Positions 1-7,293 of a stretch of DNA of 56,321 bases are shown one piece after another. The position numbers and the translations under genes were made by a program. Positions within the stretch are counted from its first letter, which is position 1. Every line of letters begins with the position of its first letter. The notes beneath the pieces are model-generated. The model was not told where the DNA came from. It ran no database searches and was given only the letters and a program-made list of their open reading frames with translations. The DNA lies in NCBI GenBank assembly GCA_024710905.1, contig JANJTV010000084.1, positions 1 to 56,321 on the forward strand, given 5' to 3'. This DNA comes from Anaerolineales bacterium (GTDB lineage Bacteria; Chloroflexota; Anaerolineae; Anaerolineales; Villigracilaceae).

Positions 1-24
1 GGGGCATGGAGTGCTCCATGCCCC
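1..24 (-). terminator. Hairpin downstream of rpsR, probable terminator
   Basis: A perfect 10-bp stem (GGGGCATGGA / TCCATGCCCC) with a GTGC loop lies just beyond the rpsR stop on the minus strand. Any U-run would fall before position 1, so the terminator call is likely but cannot be completed from this window. Confidence 0.6.
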
Positions 25-33
25 GCTGGTGGA

Positions 34-303
34 TTAGTTTTCCAGCCCGGCGTGCACGAAGGGCAACAGGGCAATATGCCGGGCGCGCTTCACAGCCCCA
101 GCCAGTTCGCGCTGGTGCTTGGCGCAGGTGCCGGTTTGGCGGCGCGGGCGAATTTTGCCCTCTTCGGTGACGTGGCGGCGTAGCATATCTACAGCCTTGT
201 AGTCAATCTTTAGGTTTTTATCAGCGCAAAACTGGCAAATCTTAGGCCGCGCAAAAAAGCGGCGTTCGCCAGGCTGGGCCATTTCTTCACGATTTTCACT
301 CAT
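34..303 (-). CDS. rpsR: 30S ribosomal protein S18
   Basis: Small-subunit ribosomal protein that binds next to S6 on the 16S rRNA platform. The 89-residue product has the S18 core: a [21 protein letters not shown]-like segment near residues 24-45, then the basic signature [32 protein letters not shown] (written here only as a description of residues 51-83). The length is normal for an S18 with a short N-terminal extension. It is the last gene of a minus-strand rpsF-ssb-rpsR operon, an arrangement conserved across bacteria, with about 28 bp to ssb. The ATG is preceded by GGAGAAAG. Two cysteines near the N-terminal part (CQFC) recall zinc-binding S18 variants, but only part of such a site is visible. 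Confidence 0.97.
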   Translation of the reverse strand: MSENREEMAQPGERRFFARPKICQFCADKNLKIDYKAVDMLRRHVTEEGKIRPRRQTGTCAKHQRELAGAVKRARHIALLPFVHAGLEN

Positions 304-331
304 GATTGTCTTTCTCCGTTAATTAATCCCT

Positions 332-769
332 TTAGAAAGGGAATTCATCTTCGTCAGTTGAGGAGGGAGATGAGGACATGTCGGACTCATCACTGCTCTC
401 TGCCGGGGCTGGCTGGCTATGATGATTGGCGTCTTTCCGTTCGCCCAGCATCATCATCTCTGATGCCACAACCTCGACGCTGTTATGTTTGTTACCTTCT
501 TTGTCTTCCCAGCGGCGGGTTTGCAGGCGGCCCTCAATGTACACTTGCTGCCCTTTGGTCAGGTATTGCTTGCAGATTTCAGCCAGGTTGCCCCAGGCAA
601 CAATGTTGAACCATTCCGTTTCGCTGTGGCGTTCACCGTCCACAGTATTCCAGGAACGGCCTACTGCTACCGTGAATGTGGTTACAGGGCGGCCAGAAGG
701 GGTATAACGCATTTCTGGGTCACGCCCCAGGTGACCAATAATCATCACTTTGTTTAAGCCCCGGCTCAT
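332..769 (-). CDS. ssb: Single-stranded DNA-binding protein
   Basis: Binds single-stranded DNA during replication, recombination and repair and recruits partners through its C-terminal tip. The 145 residues begin with the OB-fold signature MSRGLNKVMIIGHLGRDPE and contain the FTVAVGRSW, EWFNIVAWGNLAE and YIEGRLQTRRWEDKEG strands over residues 1-108. A Ser/Pro-rich linker follows and the protein ends in the acidic tip DEDEFPF, the canonical SSB partner-docking peptide. It lies between rpsF and rpsR on the minus strand, the usual bacterial order. The ATG has a GGAGAGAG ribosome-binding site. Confidence 0.97.
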   Translation of the reverse strand: MSRGLNKVMIIGHLGRDPEMRYTPSGRPVTTFTVAVGRSWNTVDGERHSETEWFNIVAWGNLAEICKQYLTKGQQVYIEGRLQTRRWEDKEGNKHNSVEVVASEMMMLGERKDANHHSQPAPAESSDESDMSSSPSSTDEDEFPF

Positions 770-821
770 ACACTCTCTCCTTGTTCAATGAACAAAACTG
801 ACAAGTGGTAGGGTTATTTCA

Positions 822-1106
822 TTAGCTCACAACAGTGATCATGGAGCGCAGGATCGATTCGTGGAATCGCAAGTTGCGTTCAAGACCAGCCGTCGCGGTG
901 GCAGGCATGGCAATGTGCAACAAGACATACTGTGCTTCGCGCTGCTTGTGAATGATGTAGGCCATGCGACGACGACCCCAAACATCCACCTGCTCCACGC
1001 TGCCACCTGATTCAGTAACCCAACCGCTCACTTTTTCGACAACACCTTTAAATGCAGTGTCATCCAGATCGGGGTGGATCACGCAAACAAGTTCGTATTT
1101 ACGCAT
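822..1106 (-). CDS. rpsF: 30S ribosomal protein S6
   Basis: Small-subunit ribosomal protein that forms a heterodimer with S18 on 16S rRNA. The 94-residue product opens with RKYELVCVIHPDLDD and contains VDVWGRRRMAYIIHKQREAQYVLLHI, both typical of S6 (beta-alpha-beta fold). First gene of the minus-strand rpsF-ssb-rpsR operon. The ATG at 1106 follows a strong AAAGGAGG ribosome-binding site. The 113-nt leader back to the L,D-transpeptidase gene holds a hairpin-forming stretch (GCCTGTTTTCACAGGC) and a possible -10 box TAGAAT near 1200. S6/S18 binding to the leader is a known autoregulation mechanism in other bacteria, but I cannot identify that motif here. Confidence 0.97.
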   Translation of the reverse strand: MRKYELVCVIHPDLDDTAFKGVVEKVSGWVTESGGSVEQVDVWGRRRMAYIIHKQREAQYVLLHIAMPATATAGLERNLRFHESILRSMITVVS

Positions 1107-1219
1107 AGGATGGAAACCTCCTTTCCCTGGGTTTGCTCCCGTTCAACGCCGTAGGCGCGCCGGTCGCGGAAAGCGCCTGTGAAAACAGGCTACAGACCAT
1201 GTATTCTATCACAGATTCT

Positions 1220-2398
1220 TTACGCACCGCCATCTCCGTATACCGCTGGGTCGGTTGGCGTGCGCCCGCTCGGGTCATGCACATGTACCCAGTCGCCTTC
1301 CTGCGCCCAGTTAAACAACCAGGCCGCATCGGCAATGGACATGTTCACGCACCCGTGCGATTGTTCATATCCCATAAACGTTCGCCAGTACGCCCCATGG
1401 ATGGCACGGGCCTTATCAAAATACATCGTATATGGCACATTTTGCAGGTAATAGTAATCAGACCTGTCGGCTTCAAAAGCGCCGCTCATATCCTCAGTCT
1501 GCTTCTTTAAGTAAATCTGGAATAAACCGGGCCGGGTCCAGAACGGCTCCACCCCGCTGGCGATCAACGTTGCAAAGACCATTTCGTTGTTGTCATATAC
1601 AGCCAGTGTTTGCTCGGCCAAGTTAATATCGATCCAGCGCCCGTTGGTTACCCCGTCAGGCGGGGTGGTTTTTGGCTGCACCATGCCTACCCATCGCCCT
1701 TCCACCCATTCATTGGGCCCAATCAGGTGCCATTCCGTTCCTTCAATCAGCACAGTTTGGTAAATTTGCACCAATTCACTGCGTGGGGCTTTACGAACTG
1801 AAGGCGCACTAAAGTTATAAAAAGGTTCAGGGCGAATGTCAGTCTCGAACAGGATCCAACCAAACGAATTTTTCGGGGTCGCGAGGAATTCCAGCCCCTG
1901 GAAGATATTGGGAACGGACACCCGAGTGCCGTCTCCCGGGAACCATTCACCGCTTGCTGTCTGGAAGTAGGTTCCCCGATTGGTTTCGGCCACGTTGGTA
2001 TAGGTCAGGTAAATCAACTCGCCGGGGCCAATCTGGCGCAGCGCCCCTTGTTTTTCCATGGCCGCTTCAAGACTGGGATAATAATTGGAAGTGTATTCCG
2101 TGATACGGTAATACAAGTAGGGTACATAGCCGAGATCGCTGGGGGGCTTTACGGCTGGTAACGGCTGGATGGGATAGGTGATGCCCATGTTTGCCATTTC
2201 AGTGATAATCTGGGAAGGTCCGAGCGGAAGGCAATCATCTGGGGGCAGGGGATAATTTCCCTGCGGGCATACCACTGCGCCGCTGTCTGGTTCGGTGGGA
2301 ACAGCTTCCTGGGCGGAGGCATTTTGTGTAATGGAGAAAAGCGCCAGCCCAAACAGGCTGACCAGGAGCACTCTTATATTTTTTGTTACAGGTATCAT
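1220..2398 (-). CDS. Secreted L,D-transpeptidase (YkuD domain)
   Basis: Probable cell-envelope L,D-transpeptidase that crosslinks peptidoglycan stem peptides or attaches proteins to them. The 392 residues start with a signal peptide (charged VTKNIR, hydrophobic VLLVSLFGLALFSI, then an ASA-Q cleavage-like site near residue 30). The C-terminal YkuD domain (about 255-380) begins at RWIDINLAEQTLAVYD and carries the catalytic motif AIHGAYW...SHGCVNMS, with the nucleophile in HGC. The middle region (about 60-250) is family-specific with no named domain I recognise. The gene stands alone, divergent from the roadblock operon, with a TGAGGTG ribosome-binding site. The fold assignment is strong; the exact substrate is unknown. 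Confidence 0.9.
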   Translation of the reverse strand: MIPVTKNIRVLLVSLFGLALFSITQNASAQEAVPTEPDSGAVVCPQGNYPLPPDDCLPLGPSQIITEMANMGITYPIQPLPAVKPPSDLGYVPYLYYRITEYTSNYYPSLEAAMEKQGALRQIGPGELIYLTYTNVAETNRGTYFQTASGEWFPGDGTRVSVPNIFQGLEFLATPKNSFGWILFETDIRPEPFYNFSAPSVRKAPRSELVQIYQTVLIEGTEWHLIGPNEWVEGRWVGMVQPKTTPPDGVTNGRWIDINLAEQTLAVYDNNEMVFATLIASGVEPFWTRPGLFQIYLKKQTEDMSGAFEADRSDYYYLQNVPYTMYFDKARAIHGAYWRTFMGYEQSHGCVNMSIADAAWLFNWAQEGDWVHVHDPSGRTPTDPAVYGDGGA

Positions 2399-2496
2399 AT
2401 TTTTTACACCTCAACATACCAATATTTTTCAAGCGCGCAAATTATACCTTGCCTTAATTCGATACCCGGGCTGCAAACGGTTTGTAAGTCTCATGC

Positions 2497-2502
2497 TATA
2501 AT
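2497..2502 (+). promoter_or_regulatory. Extended -10 promoter for the roadblock-V4R operon
   Basis: TATAAT at 2497-2502 is preceded by TGC, giving an extended -10 element. No good -35 is visible at standard spacing. It would give a leader of about 120 nt before the TTG start at 2632. Confidence 0.5.
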
Positions 2503-2631
2503 TACGGGAGCATTGTTTCTTGACACAAGATGCCCGCTGTGCTAAATTATTTGGCATCCTTGCAGGAAACAGGCTTTTCTGTTTGCCAGTTTTCCCGGCA
2601 ATGGATTTTACCCATATCAAGGAGGACTGAT

Positions 2632-3003
2632 TTGTCCAAGTCCCGAACCCAACAAATGGTAGATCGCCTTCGAGAGTTGCAGGCATCTTCACCCGATATT
2701 GAAGCCTCTGCAATTGTCAGCGTGGACGGCCTGAGTATTGCCTCGGCGCTTCCACAAGGTGTGGAAGAAGATCGCGTTTCTGCCATGTCTGCGGCCATGC
2801 TCTCCCTCGGTGAACGTATCTCCGGTGAGCTTGGCCGTGGTTCATTGGAACAGGTATATATCAAGGGCGAAAAAGGATACGTTATCCTGATGTCGGTTGG
2901 CCAGGAAGCTGTACTGACCTCCCTTGCTCGTGAACAGGCGCGGATGGGCCTGATTTTCCTTGACATGCGCCGGGCCACTGAAGACCTCGCGAAACTAATC
3001 TAA
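2632..3003 (+). CDS. Roadblock/LC7 domain protein
   Basis: Small signalling scaffold of the roadblock/LC7 (MglB-like) family, which usually forms dimers that work with small GTPases or as regulatory modules. The 123 residues carry the pattern SPDIEASAIVSVDGLSIASALP near the N-terminus, then MSAAMLSLGERISGELGRG and QVYIKGEKGYVILMSVG, all typical of the fold. I chose the TTG at 2632 because AAGGAGG lies seven nucleotides upstream; the reading frame extends further upstream without a comparable site. First of four plus-strand genes (V4R protein, response regulator, glycosyltransferase). No small GTPase gene is adjacent, so its partner is unknown. Confidence 0.85.
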   Translation: MSKSRTQQMVDRLRELQASSPDIEASAIVSVDGLSIASALPQGVEEDRVSAMSAAMLSLGERISGELGRGSLEQVYIKGEKGYVILMSVGQEAVLTSLAREQARMGLIFLDMRRATEDLAKLI

Positions 3004-3016
3004 GGCGGAGAATATC

Positions 3017-3652
3017 ATGAGTCCGATTCAGAAGACTGGTTTGTACTATCCCAATAAATTTGGCCTGCTTACCATCAATGCCCTGGAAGAAGTCATGGGC
3101 AAAAACGGTCTCAATGCCATTCTCAACCTGGCCGGCCTGAACCATTACATTGACAGCCCTCTGCCTGACAACCTTGAAAAAGGGTTTGATTTTGCTGAAA
3201 TCGCCGCGATTAACCGTGCGCTCGAAGAAATGTACGGTCCACGTGGTGGCCGTGGTCTGGCCCTGCGCATTGGCCGCGCCCTGTTTGCTGACGGCTTGAA
3301 GAACTTTGGCGCACTAGCGGGCGTTGGCGACCTGGCCTTTAAGGTGCTGCCGCTGCAGGCAAAACTCCGCATCGGTATCCCGGCTATGGCCAAGATTTTC
3401 TCGCAGATTAGCGACCAGCACAGCACGGTTGAAGAACGCGAGAACGAAATTGTGTACACCATCCACAAGTGCTCTGAATGCACAGGCCGCACAGGCATGG
3501 ACAAGCCGATCTGCTTTATTGCGGTTGGCCTTTTGCAGGAAGCCCTGAAATGGGTCTCTGGTGGCAATGAATTCCGCGTCAACGAATCCAAATGCATCAG
3601 CATGGGAGATTCGGTCTGCGAATTCATCATCCAGAAAGAACCCATCGCCTAA
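3017..3652 (+). CDS. V4R-domain protein, putative ligand or metal sensor
   Basis: Contains a V4R (4-vinyl reductase-type) domain, a small-molecule or metal-binding sensor fold found in regulators and in bacteriochlorophyll proteins. In the 211 residues the C-terminal half carries spaced cysteines: HKCSECTG, KPICF, SKCISMGDSVCEF. This matches the metal-binding cysteine pattern of V4R domains. The N-terminal half (NKFGLLTINALEEVMGKNGLNAIL...) is the helical part of the same family. It follows the roadblock gene by 13 bp with GGCGGAG as ribosome-binding site and precedes a response regulator by 12 bp, so a signalling role is a reasonable inference. The ligand is unknown. Confidence 0.8.
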   Translation: MSPIQKTGLYYPNKFGLLTINALEEVMGKNGLNAILNLAGLNHYIDSPLPDNLEKGFDFAEIAAINRALEEMYGPRGGRGLALRIGRALFADGLKNFGALAGVGDLAFKVLPLQAKLRIGIPAMAKIFSQISDQHSTVEERENEIVYTIHKCSECTGRTGMDKPICFIAVGLLQEALKWVSGGNEFRVNESKCISMGDSVCEFIIQKEPIA

Positions 3653-3664
3653 CCCGAGGCTGTT

Positions 3665-4522
3665 GTGGCTGAACCCGCCCAGAAGATTCTCATTATCGAG
3701 GATGACCTTGATGTAGCGGATATGCTGACGGCATATTTCCGTGTTCAGGGTTATGATGTTTTCACTGTCAACTGGGGGGAAGATGGCGTTCGGGCGGCAA
3801 CCACATCCCGCCCCGACCTGATTATCTTGGATATTCGCCTACCGGATATTGATGGTTATGAAGTTGCCCGCCGCCTGCGCTCAGACCGCAAGACGGCTAC
3901 CATTCCGATTATCTTCCTGACCGAAAAACGTGACCGCGCCGACAAGCTCCAAGGCCTTGAGTTGGGCGCTGATGATTACATTACCAAGCCGTTTGACGTG
4001 CAGGAATTGCGCTTGCGTGTACGCAACGCCTTGCGCCGCGCCAGCCAGGATACCCTGACCAACCCGGTCACCGGCCTGCCTGAAGGCGCACTGGTGGATG
4101 AAAAGATTGCCGAAGCTCTCTCGCGTAATGGGTCAGCCTTGCTGATGATTTCCCTGCTGAATGTTGACCAGTTCCGTGAAAGCTACGGTTTCGTTGCGTC
4201 TGATGATGTGATGCGCGCCATTAGTCTGATGGTTCAAAATGTATTGCGAGACACGTCCATTGCCAATGCATTCCTGGGGCATGCCGAACCCACCGATTTT
4301 CTGGTCATTGTGCATTCGGTGAAAGATGCCAGTGTGGTGGAAGAGAAAGTCCGGTCTCGTTTGGAGCAATCCCTGGATTATTTCTACCCAATCAAAGATC
4401 GTGAACAAGCTGCCTCCCAGACCAGCCGCCTGGCTGTCAGCACCAGCAAGCTGGCCCTAAACCAGAAGAACTTTGATACGGCTGCCGATGTTCGGGTGGA
4501 GTTATTTAAGAAACGAAAGTAG
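3665..4522 (+). CDS. Response regulator with degenerate GGDEF-like output domain
   Basis: Receives phosphoryl groups from a histidine kinase. Residues 1-125 form a clear receiver domain: acidic pair IIEDDLD, phospho-acceptor in LIILDIRLPDIDGYE, threonine in IFLTEKRD and lysine in YITKPFD. Residues about 130-285 resemble a diguanylate cyclase fold (DTLTNPVTGLPEGALVDEKI opening), but the GGDEF signature is replaced by EPTDF, so catalysis is not expected. The domain may bind a partner or nucleotide instead. GTG start at 3665, 12 bp after the V4R gene; the glycosyltransferase gene begins 6 bp downstream, so all four genes are probably co-transcribed. Confidence 0.85.
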   Translation: MAEPAQKILIIEDDLDVADMLTAYFRVQGYDVFTVNWGEDGVRAATTSRPDLIILDIRLPDIDGYEVARRLRSDRKTATIPIIFLTEKRDRADKLQGLELGADDYITKPFDVQELRLRVRNALRRASQDTLTNPVTGLPEGALVDEKIAEALSRNGSALLMISLLNVDQFRESYGFVASDDVMRAISLMVQNVLRDTSIANAFLGHAEPTDFLVIVHSVKDASVVEEKVRSRLEQSLDYFYPIKDREQAASQTSRLAVSTSKLALNQKNFDTAADVRVELFKKRK

Positions 4523-4528
4523 GTCTTT

Positions 4529-5272
4529 GTGCGCGTCACTGTTGTCATTCCTACCTATAACGAAGCGGAGAACCTGCCCAAGCTGGTCTCCGCTTTATTT
4601 TCGCTCAGTATTCCGGAATTAAGTCTGCTGGTTGTTGATGATAACAGTCCGGATGGCACGGGCGAACTGGCAGATCGCCTGGCGGCTGAGTATCACGGTC
4701 GTATTACCGTCCTGAGGCGCGCTGGGAAGCTTGGCCTGCGGACAGCCTACCTGGAAGGATTCAGAATCGCGATGGGGCAGGGTGCGCAAGCCGTTGGCCA
4801 GATGGATGCTGATTTTTCGCATGACCCGGCCAGGCTGGTGGAAATGATCGCTGCCTTGGGGCATGCCGATATTGCCCTGGGTTCGCGCTATGTGGCTGGC
4901 GGCAGTGTGGATGAACGCTGGCCCGTCTGGCGCAAGTGGCTTTCGGCCTTTGGTAATTTTTATGCCCGAACCATCCTGGGGTTTGGCTTGCGGGATGTAA
5001 CCACCGGTTACCGGTTATGGAAGACCGATGTGTTGCAGTCCATGCCGCTGGAGCGCATTCGCTCGAACGGTTATATCTTCCTGGTTGAAATGGCCTATAT
5101 GGCCTGGTGTCTTGAATACCAGTTTGCCCAGGTGCCGATTTATTTTGCCGACCGACGCTGGGGAAAATCCAAAATGTCGCTGCGTATCCAGGCGGAGGCA
5201 GCCTTCAGGGTCTGGCAGGTGTTGTGGAATTATCGCGATTTGCGCCGGTTGGGCGCAGCGGCGCGGAAGTAA
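4529..5272 (+). CDS. Polyprenol-phosphate hexosyltransferase (DPM1-like, GT2)
   Basis: Family 2 glycosyltransferase of the dolichyl/polyprenyl-phosphate mannose synthase type, which moves a sugar from a nucleotide donor to a lipid phosphate at the inner membrane face. The 247 residues contain VVIPTYNEAENLP, VVDDNSPDGTGELADRL, the DXD-like QMDADFSHDP, and LGSRYVAGGSVD...WPVWRKWLS, plus the acceptor-side motif FLVEMAYMAW. There is no C-terminal membrane domain, as in soluble DPM1 forms. GTG start. Last gene of the roadblock-V4R-regulator operon; its link to signalling is not obvious. A hairpin followed by T6 at 5280-5312 ends the operon. Confidence 0.88.
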   Translation: MRVTVVIPTYNEAENLPKLVSALFSLSIPELSLLVVDDNSPDGTGELADRLAAEYHGRITVLRRAGKLGLRTAYLEGFRIAMGQGAQAVGQMDADFSHDPARLVEMIAALGHADIALGSRYVAGGSVDERWPVWRKWLSAFGNFYARTILGFGLRDVTTGYRLWKTDVLQSMPLERIRSNGYIFLVEMAYMAWCLEYQFAQVPIYFADRRWGKSKMSLRIQAEAAFRVWQVLWNYRDLRRLGAAARK

Positions 5273-5279
5273 ATCAGCC

Positions 5280-5312
5280 AAATGAGCGAGGACTTTCCCC
5301 GCTCATTTTTTA
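5280..5312. terminator. Bidirectional terminator between glycosyltransferase and rsmA
   Basis: Stem AATGAGCG / CGCTCATT with loop AGGACTTTCCC, followed by TTTTTT on the plus strand; it overlaps the last codons of rsmA on the minus strand. It lies between convergent genes. Confidence 0.75.
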
Positions 5313-6136
5313 TAGATGGCTGCGAGGCGCCCCCATTCTTCCATGGAGAGGGTTTCGGCGCGGCGCTGGGGGTCTATGTTGCCGGTTTCCAGCAGGCTGG
5401 CGGCTTCGGCGGGGGAAAGCCTGAGCCCGGCGGACAGGCTGTTGCGCAGGGTTTTCCGTTTTTGGCTGAAACCAGCCTTGATGAGGTGAAAGAAATTTCC
5501 CAGCAGTTCGGCCGGGATGGCCGATCGGGCCGAGACATCCACCCGTATCACGGCGGAATCCACTTTGGGGGGCGGGTAAAAGGCCCCGGCTGGGAGAGTC
5601 GCTGCAATGGTTGGCAATCCATATACTTGCACACTGAGCGCCAGCAGGCTCATTTCTCCCGGCCGGGCGCAAATCCGTCGGGCAACTTCTTTTTGGATGG
5701 TGAGCACGATACGTCGCGGGCGGGGGGCGGCCTCGAGCAAGTGGCGGAAGATGGCCGAAGTAATGTAATAGGGCACATTGGCGACGACAAGATAGTCGTC
5801 TGAATCGACCAGACGGGCGGGCGGGATGTTCAGGATATCGCCTTCTACAATCCGTGTATTGGGCCAGGGGGCAAGCACTTCGTGCAGGACGGGAATCAGC
5901 TGGCTATCGAGTTCAATCGCAGTGACGGCGCGCGCGGCGGCGGCCAGGTGGCGGGTCAGGCTACCCAGGCCGGGGCCAATTTCCAGCACGCTATCATTGG
6001 GTTGGATTTCAGCCACGCTGGCGATCTTTTCCAGGATGGCCGGGTCTTGCAGGAAGTTTTGGCCCAGCCCTTTGTTTGGGCGCAGGCCATACTTGTGCAG
6101 GAGCTCGGCGGTCTGGATGGGGGGGATGCTGCTCAT
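5303..6136 (-). CDS. rsmA: 16S rRNA (adenine-N6)-dimethyltransferase RsmA/KsgA
   Basis: Dimethylates two adjacent adenines in the 3' terminal helix of 16S rRNA during small-subunit assembly. The product has the KsgA opening LRPNKGLGQNFLQDPAILEKI, SAM motif I VLEIGPGLGSLTRHLA, motif IV DDYLVVANVPYYITSAI (the NxPY catalytic signature, here NVPY) and the C-terminal helical part KAGFSQKRKTLRNSLSAG. About 277 residues, normal for the family. I chose the ATG at 6136, which overlaps the LCP stop codon in an ATGA; a TTG six bases upstream is possible but weaker. It is the last gene of a minus-strand run of envelope genes. Confidence 0.95.
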   Translation of the reverse strand: MSSIPPIQTAELLHKYGLRPNKGLGQNFLQDPAILEKIASVAEIQPNDSVLEIGPGLGSLTRHLAAAARAVTAIELDSQLIPVLHEVLAPWPNTRIVEGDILNIPPARLVDSDDYLVVANVPYYITSAIFRHLLEAAPRPRRIVLTIQKEVARRICARPGEMSLLALSVQVYGLPTIAATLPAGAFYPPPKVDSAVIRVDVSARSAIPAELLGNFFHLIKAGFSQKRKTLRNSLSAGLRLSPAEAASLLETGNIDPQRRAETLSMEEWGRLAAIYKK

Positions 6137-7293
6137 GGGCAACTGAAACTTGTGCCGGTAGATGGCCCGCCGGGCGTGACGGTTTCGATATTGGGGGCGC
6201 TCCGCGCAGGCCAGTTCCCGCTTTGGAAGGATTGCACCAGCAGGCTTAGGATCTGGAAATCGGCTTCCCAGATGAAGACTTCTTTCTCGACTCCGATATC
6301 GTAGGTGCGCGTCCCGCGCAATAATTCCTGCGGGAAACTGGCAAACTGGATGTTATGCGGTTCAAGGAGGGGCGCCAGGCAGGCCAGTTGGGAAAGCTTT
6401 TCGGGTGTAAGGTCGGTTTGGACAGCCCCGTCGAAAGCGGCGATGATGTCTGGGGTGCGGGCCAGGTTATACGGGTTGAGCAGGGCGTCACGCACGGCGC
6501 ACAGCACCAGGTTTTGCTGATTGGCGCGTTCAAAGACCCCGCCGGTGCGGATGCGGGCCAGCATCAGGGCTTCGTTGCCTTTCAGGTGGTGCGGCCCGGC
6601 TTTGAAATACAGGTCCCAGCGGCCTTGCTGATCGGCCTGGCGGGCGTCCACGGTGTCGGGCAGGAATACATCAATACCGCCGATGGCGTCGACGAACCGG
6701 ACAAATGTTTGCATGTTGACGGCGATGTAATGATCGGGGCGTGCCCCAAAATTCAGGTCCAGGGTGCGCGCCAGCAGGCCGGGGCCTTCACCGGGACCTT
6801 TATAGTAACCCATGCCTCGGTTGCCGTACAAATAGGACTGGTTTAACTTCCCGTGTGTGATGCCGTAATTGGATGAAATCTCAGGAATCTCCACCCACAG
6901 GTCGCGCGGGAATTCCAGCACGGTGATGCGCGGGGTGGCGAAATCCACCCGTACCAGGCGAATCACATCGGCCAGGCCGTACAGATAGCCGCTGGCGCGG
7001 GTGTCTGACCCGACTGCCAGGATGGTCATGGTTAATGGCCCGCCACATTTGGGAGTGTTGTCTGGTTCGATGATGATCGGCGTCAAGGTGGAGTTGCCGG
7101 GGATGAGCGTGTTGGTTGGCCCAGCGGGCGGCGGCGCGGTGATAGTGGCGCGGGCGGAGATCGGCGTATCAAGCCCCAGGCCGGGGCCGAGCGGGGTTTG
7201 CCAGACAGTGATAAATCTCAGCCCCACGAACGCCCACAACCCGAGAGCCATGATGCCGAGCAAGCCAAAAAGCCAGCGTTCGATGCGGTTCAT
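6133..7293 (-). CDS. LytR-CpsA-Psr (LCP) family cell-wall glycopolymer transferase
   Basis: LCP proteins attach anionic glycopolymers or polysaccharides from lipid carriers to peptidoglycan outside the membrane. The 386 residues begin with one transmembrane anchor (WLFGLLGIMALGLWAFVGLRF, residues 7-27), a Pro/Thr-rich linker, then the LCP domain from about residue 88: LTMTILAVGSDTR, LVRVDFATPRITVLEFPRDLWVEIP, LNFGARPDHYIAVNMQTFVRFVDAIGG and LMLARIRTGGVFERANQQNLVL. The arginine and aspartate positions typical of phosphate binding are present. The gene abuts the upstream G5/3D gene (stop and start codons adjacent) and overlaps rsmA, so it is transcribed with both. Confidence 0.9.
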   Translation of the reverse strand: MNRIERWLFGLLGIMALGLWAFVGLRFITVWQTPLGPGLGLDTPISARATITAPPPAGPTNTLIPGNSTLTPIIIEPDNTPKCGGPLTMTILAVGSDTRASGYLYGLADVIRLVRVDFATPRITVLEFPRDLWVEIPEISSNYGITHGKLNQSYLYGNRGMGYYKGPGEGPGLLARTLDLNFGARPDHYIAVNMQTFVRFVDAIGGIDVFLPDTVDARQADQQGRWDLYFKAGPHHLKGNEALMLARIRTGGVFERANQQNLVLCAVRDALLNPYNLARTPDIIAAFDGAVQTDLTPEKLSQLACLAPLLEPHNIQFASFPQELLRGTRTYDIGVEKEVFIWEADFQILSLLVQSFQSGNWPARSAPNIETVTPGGPSTGTSFSCP

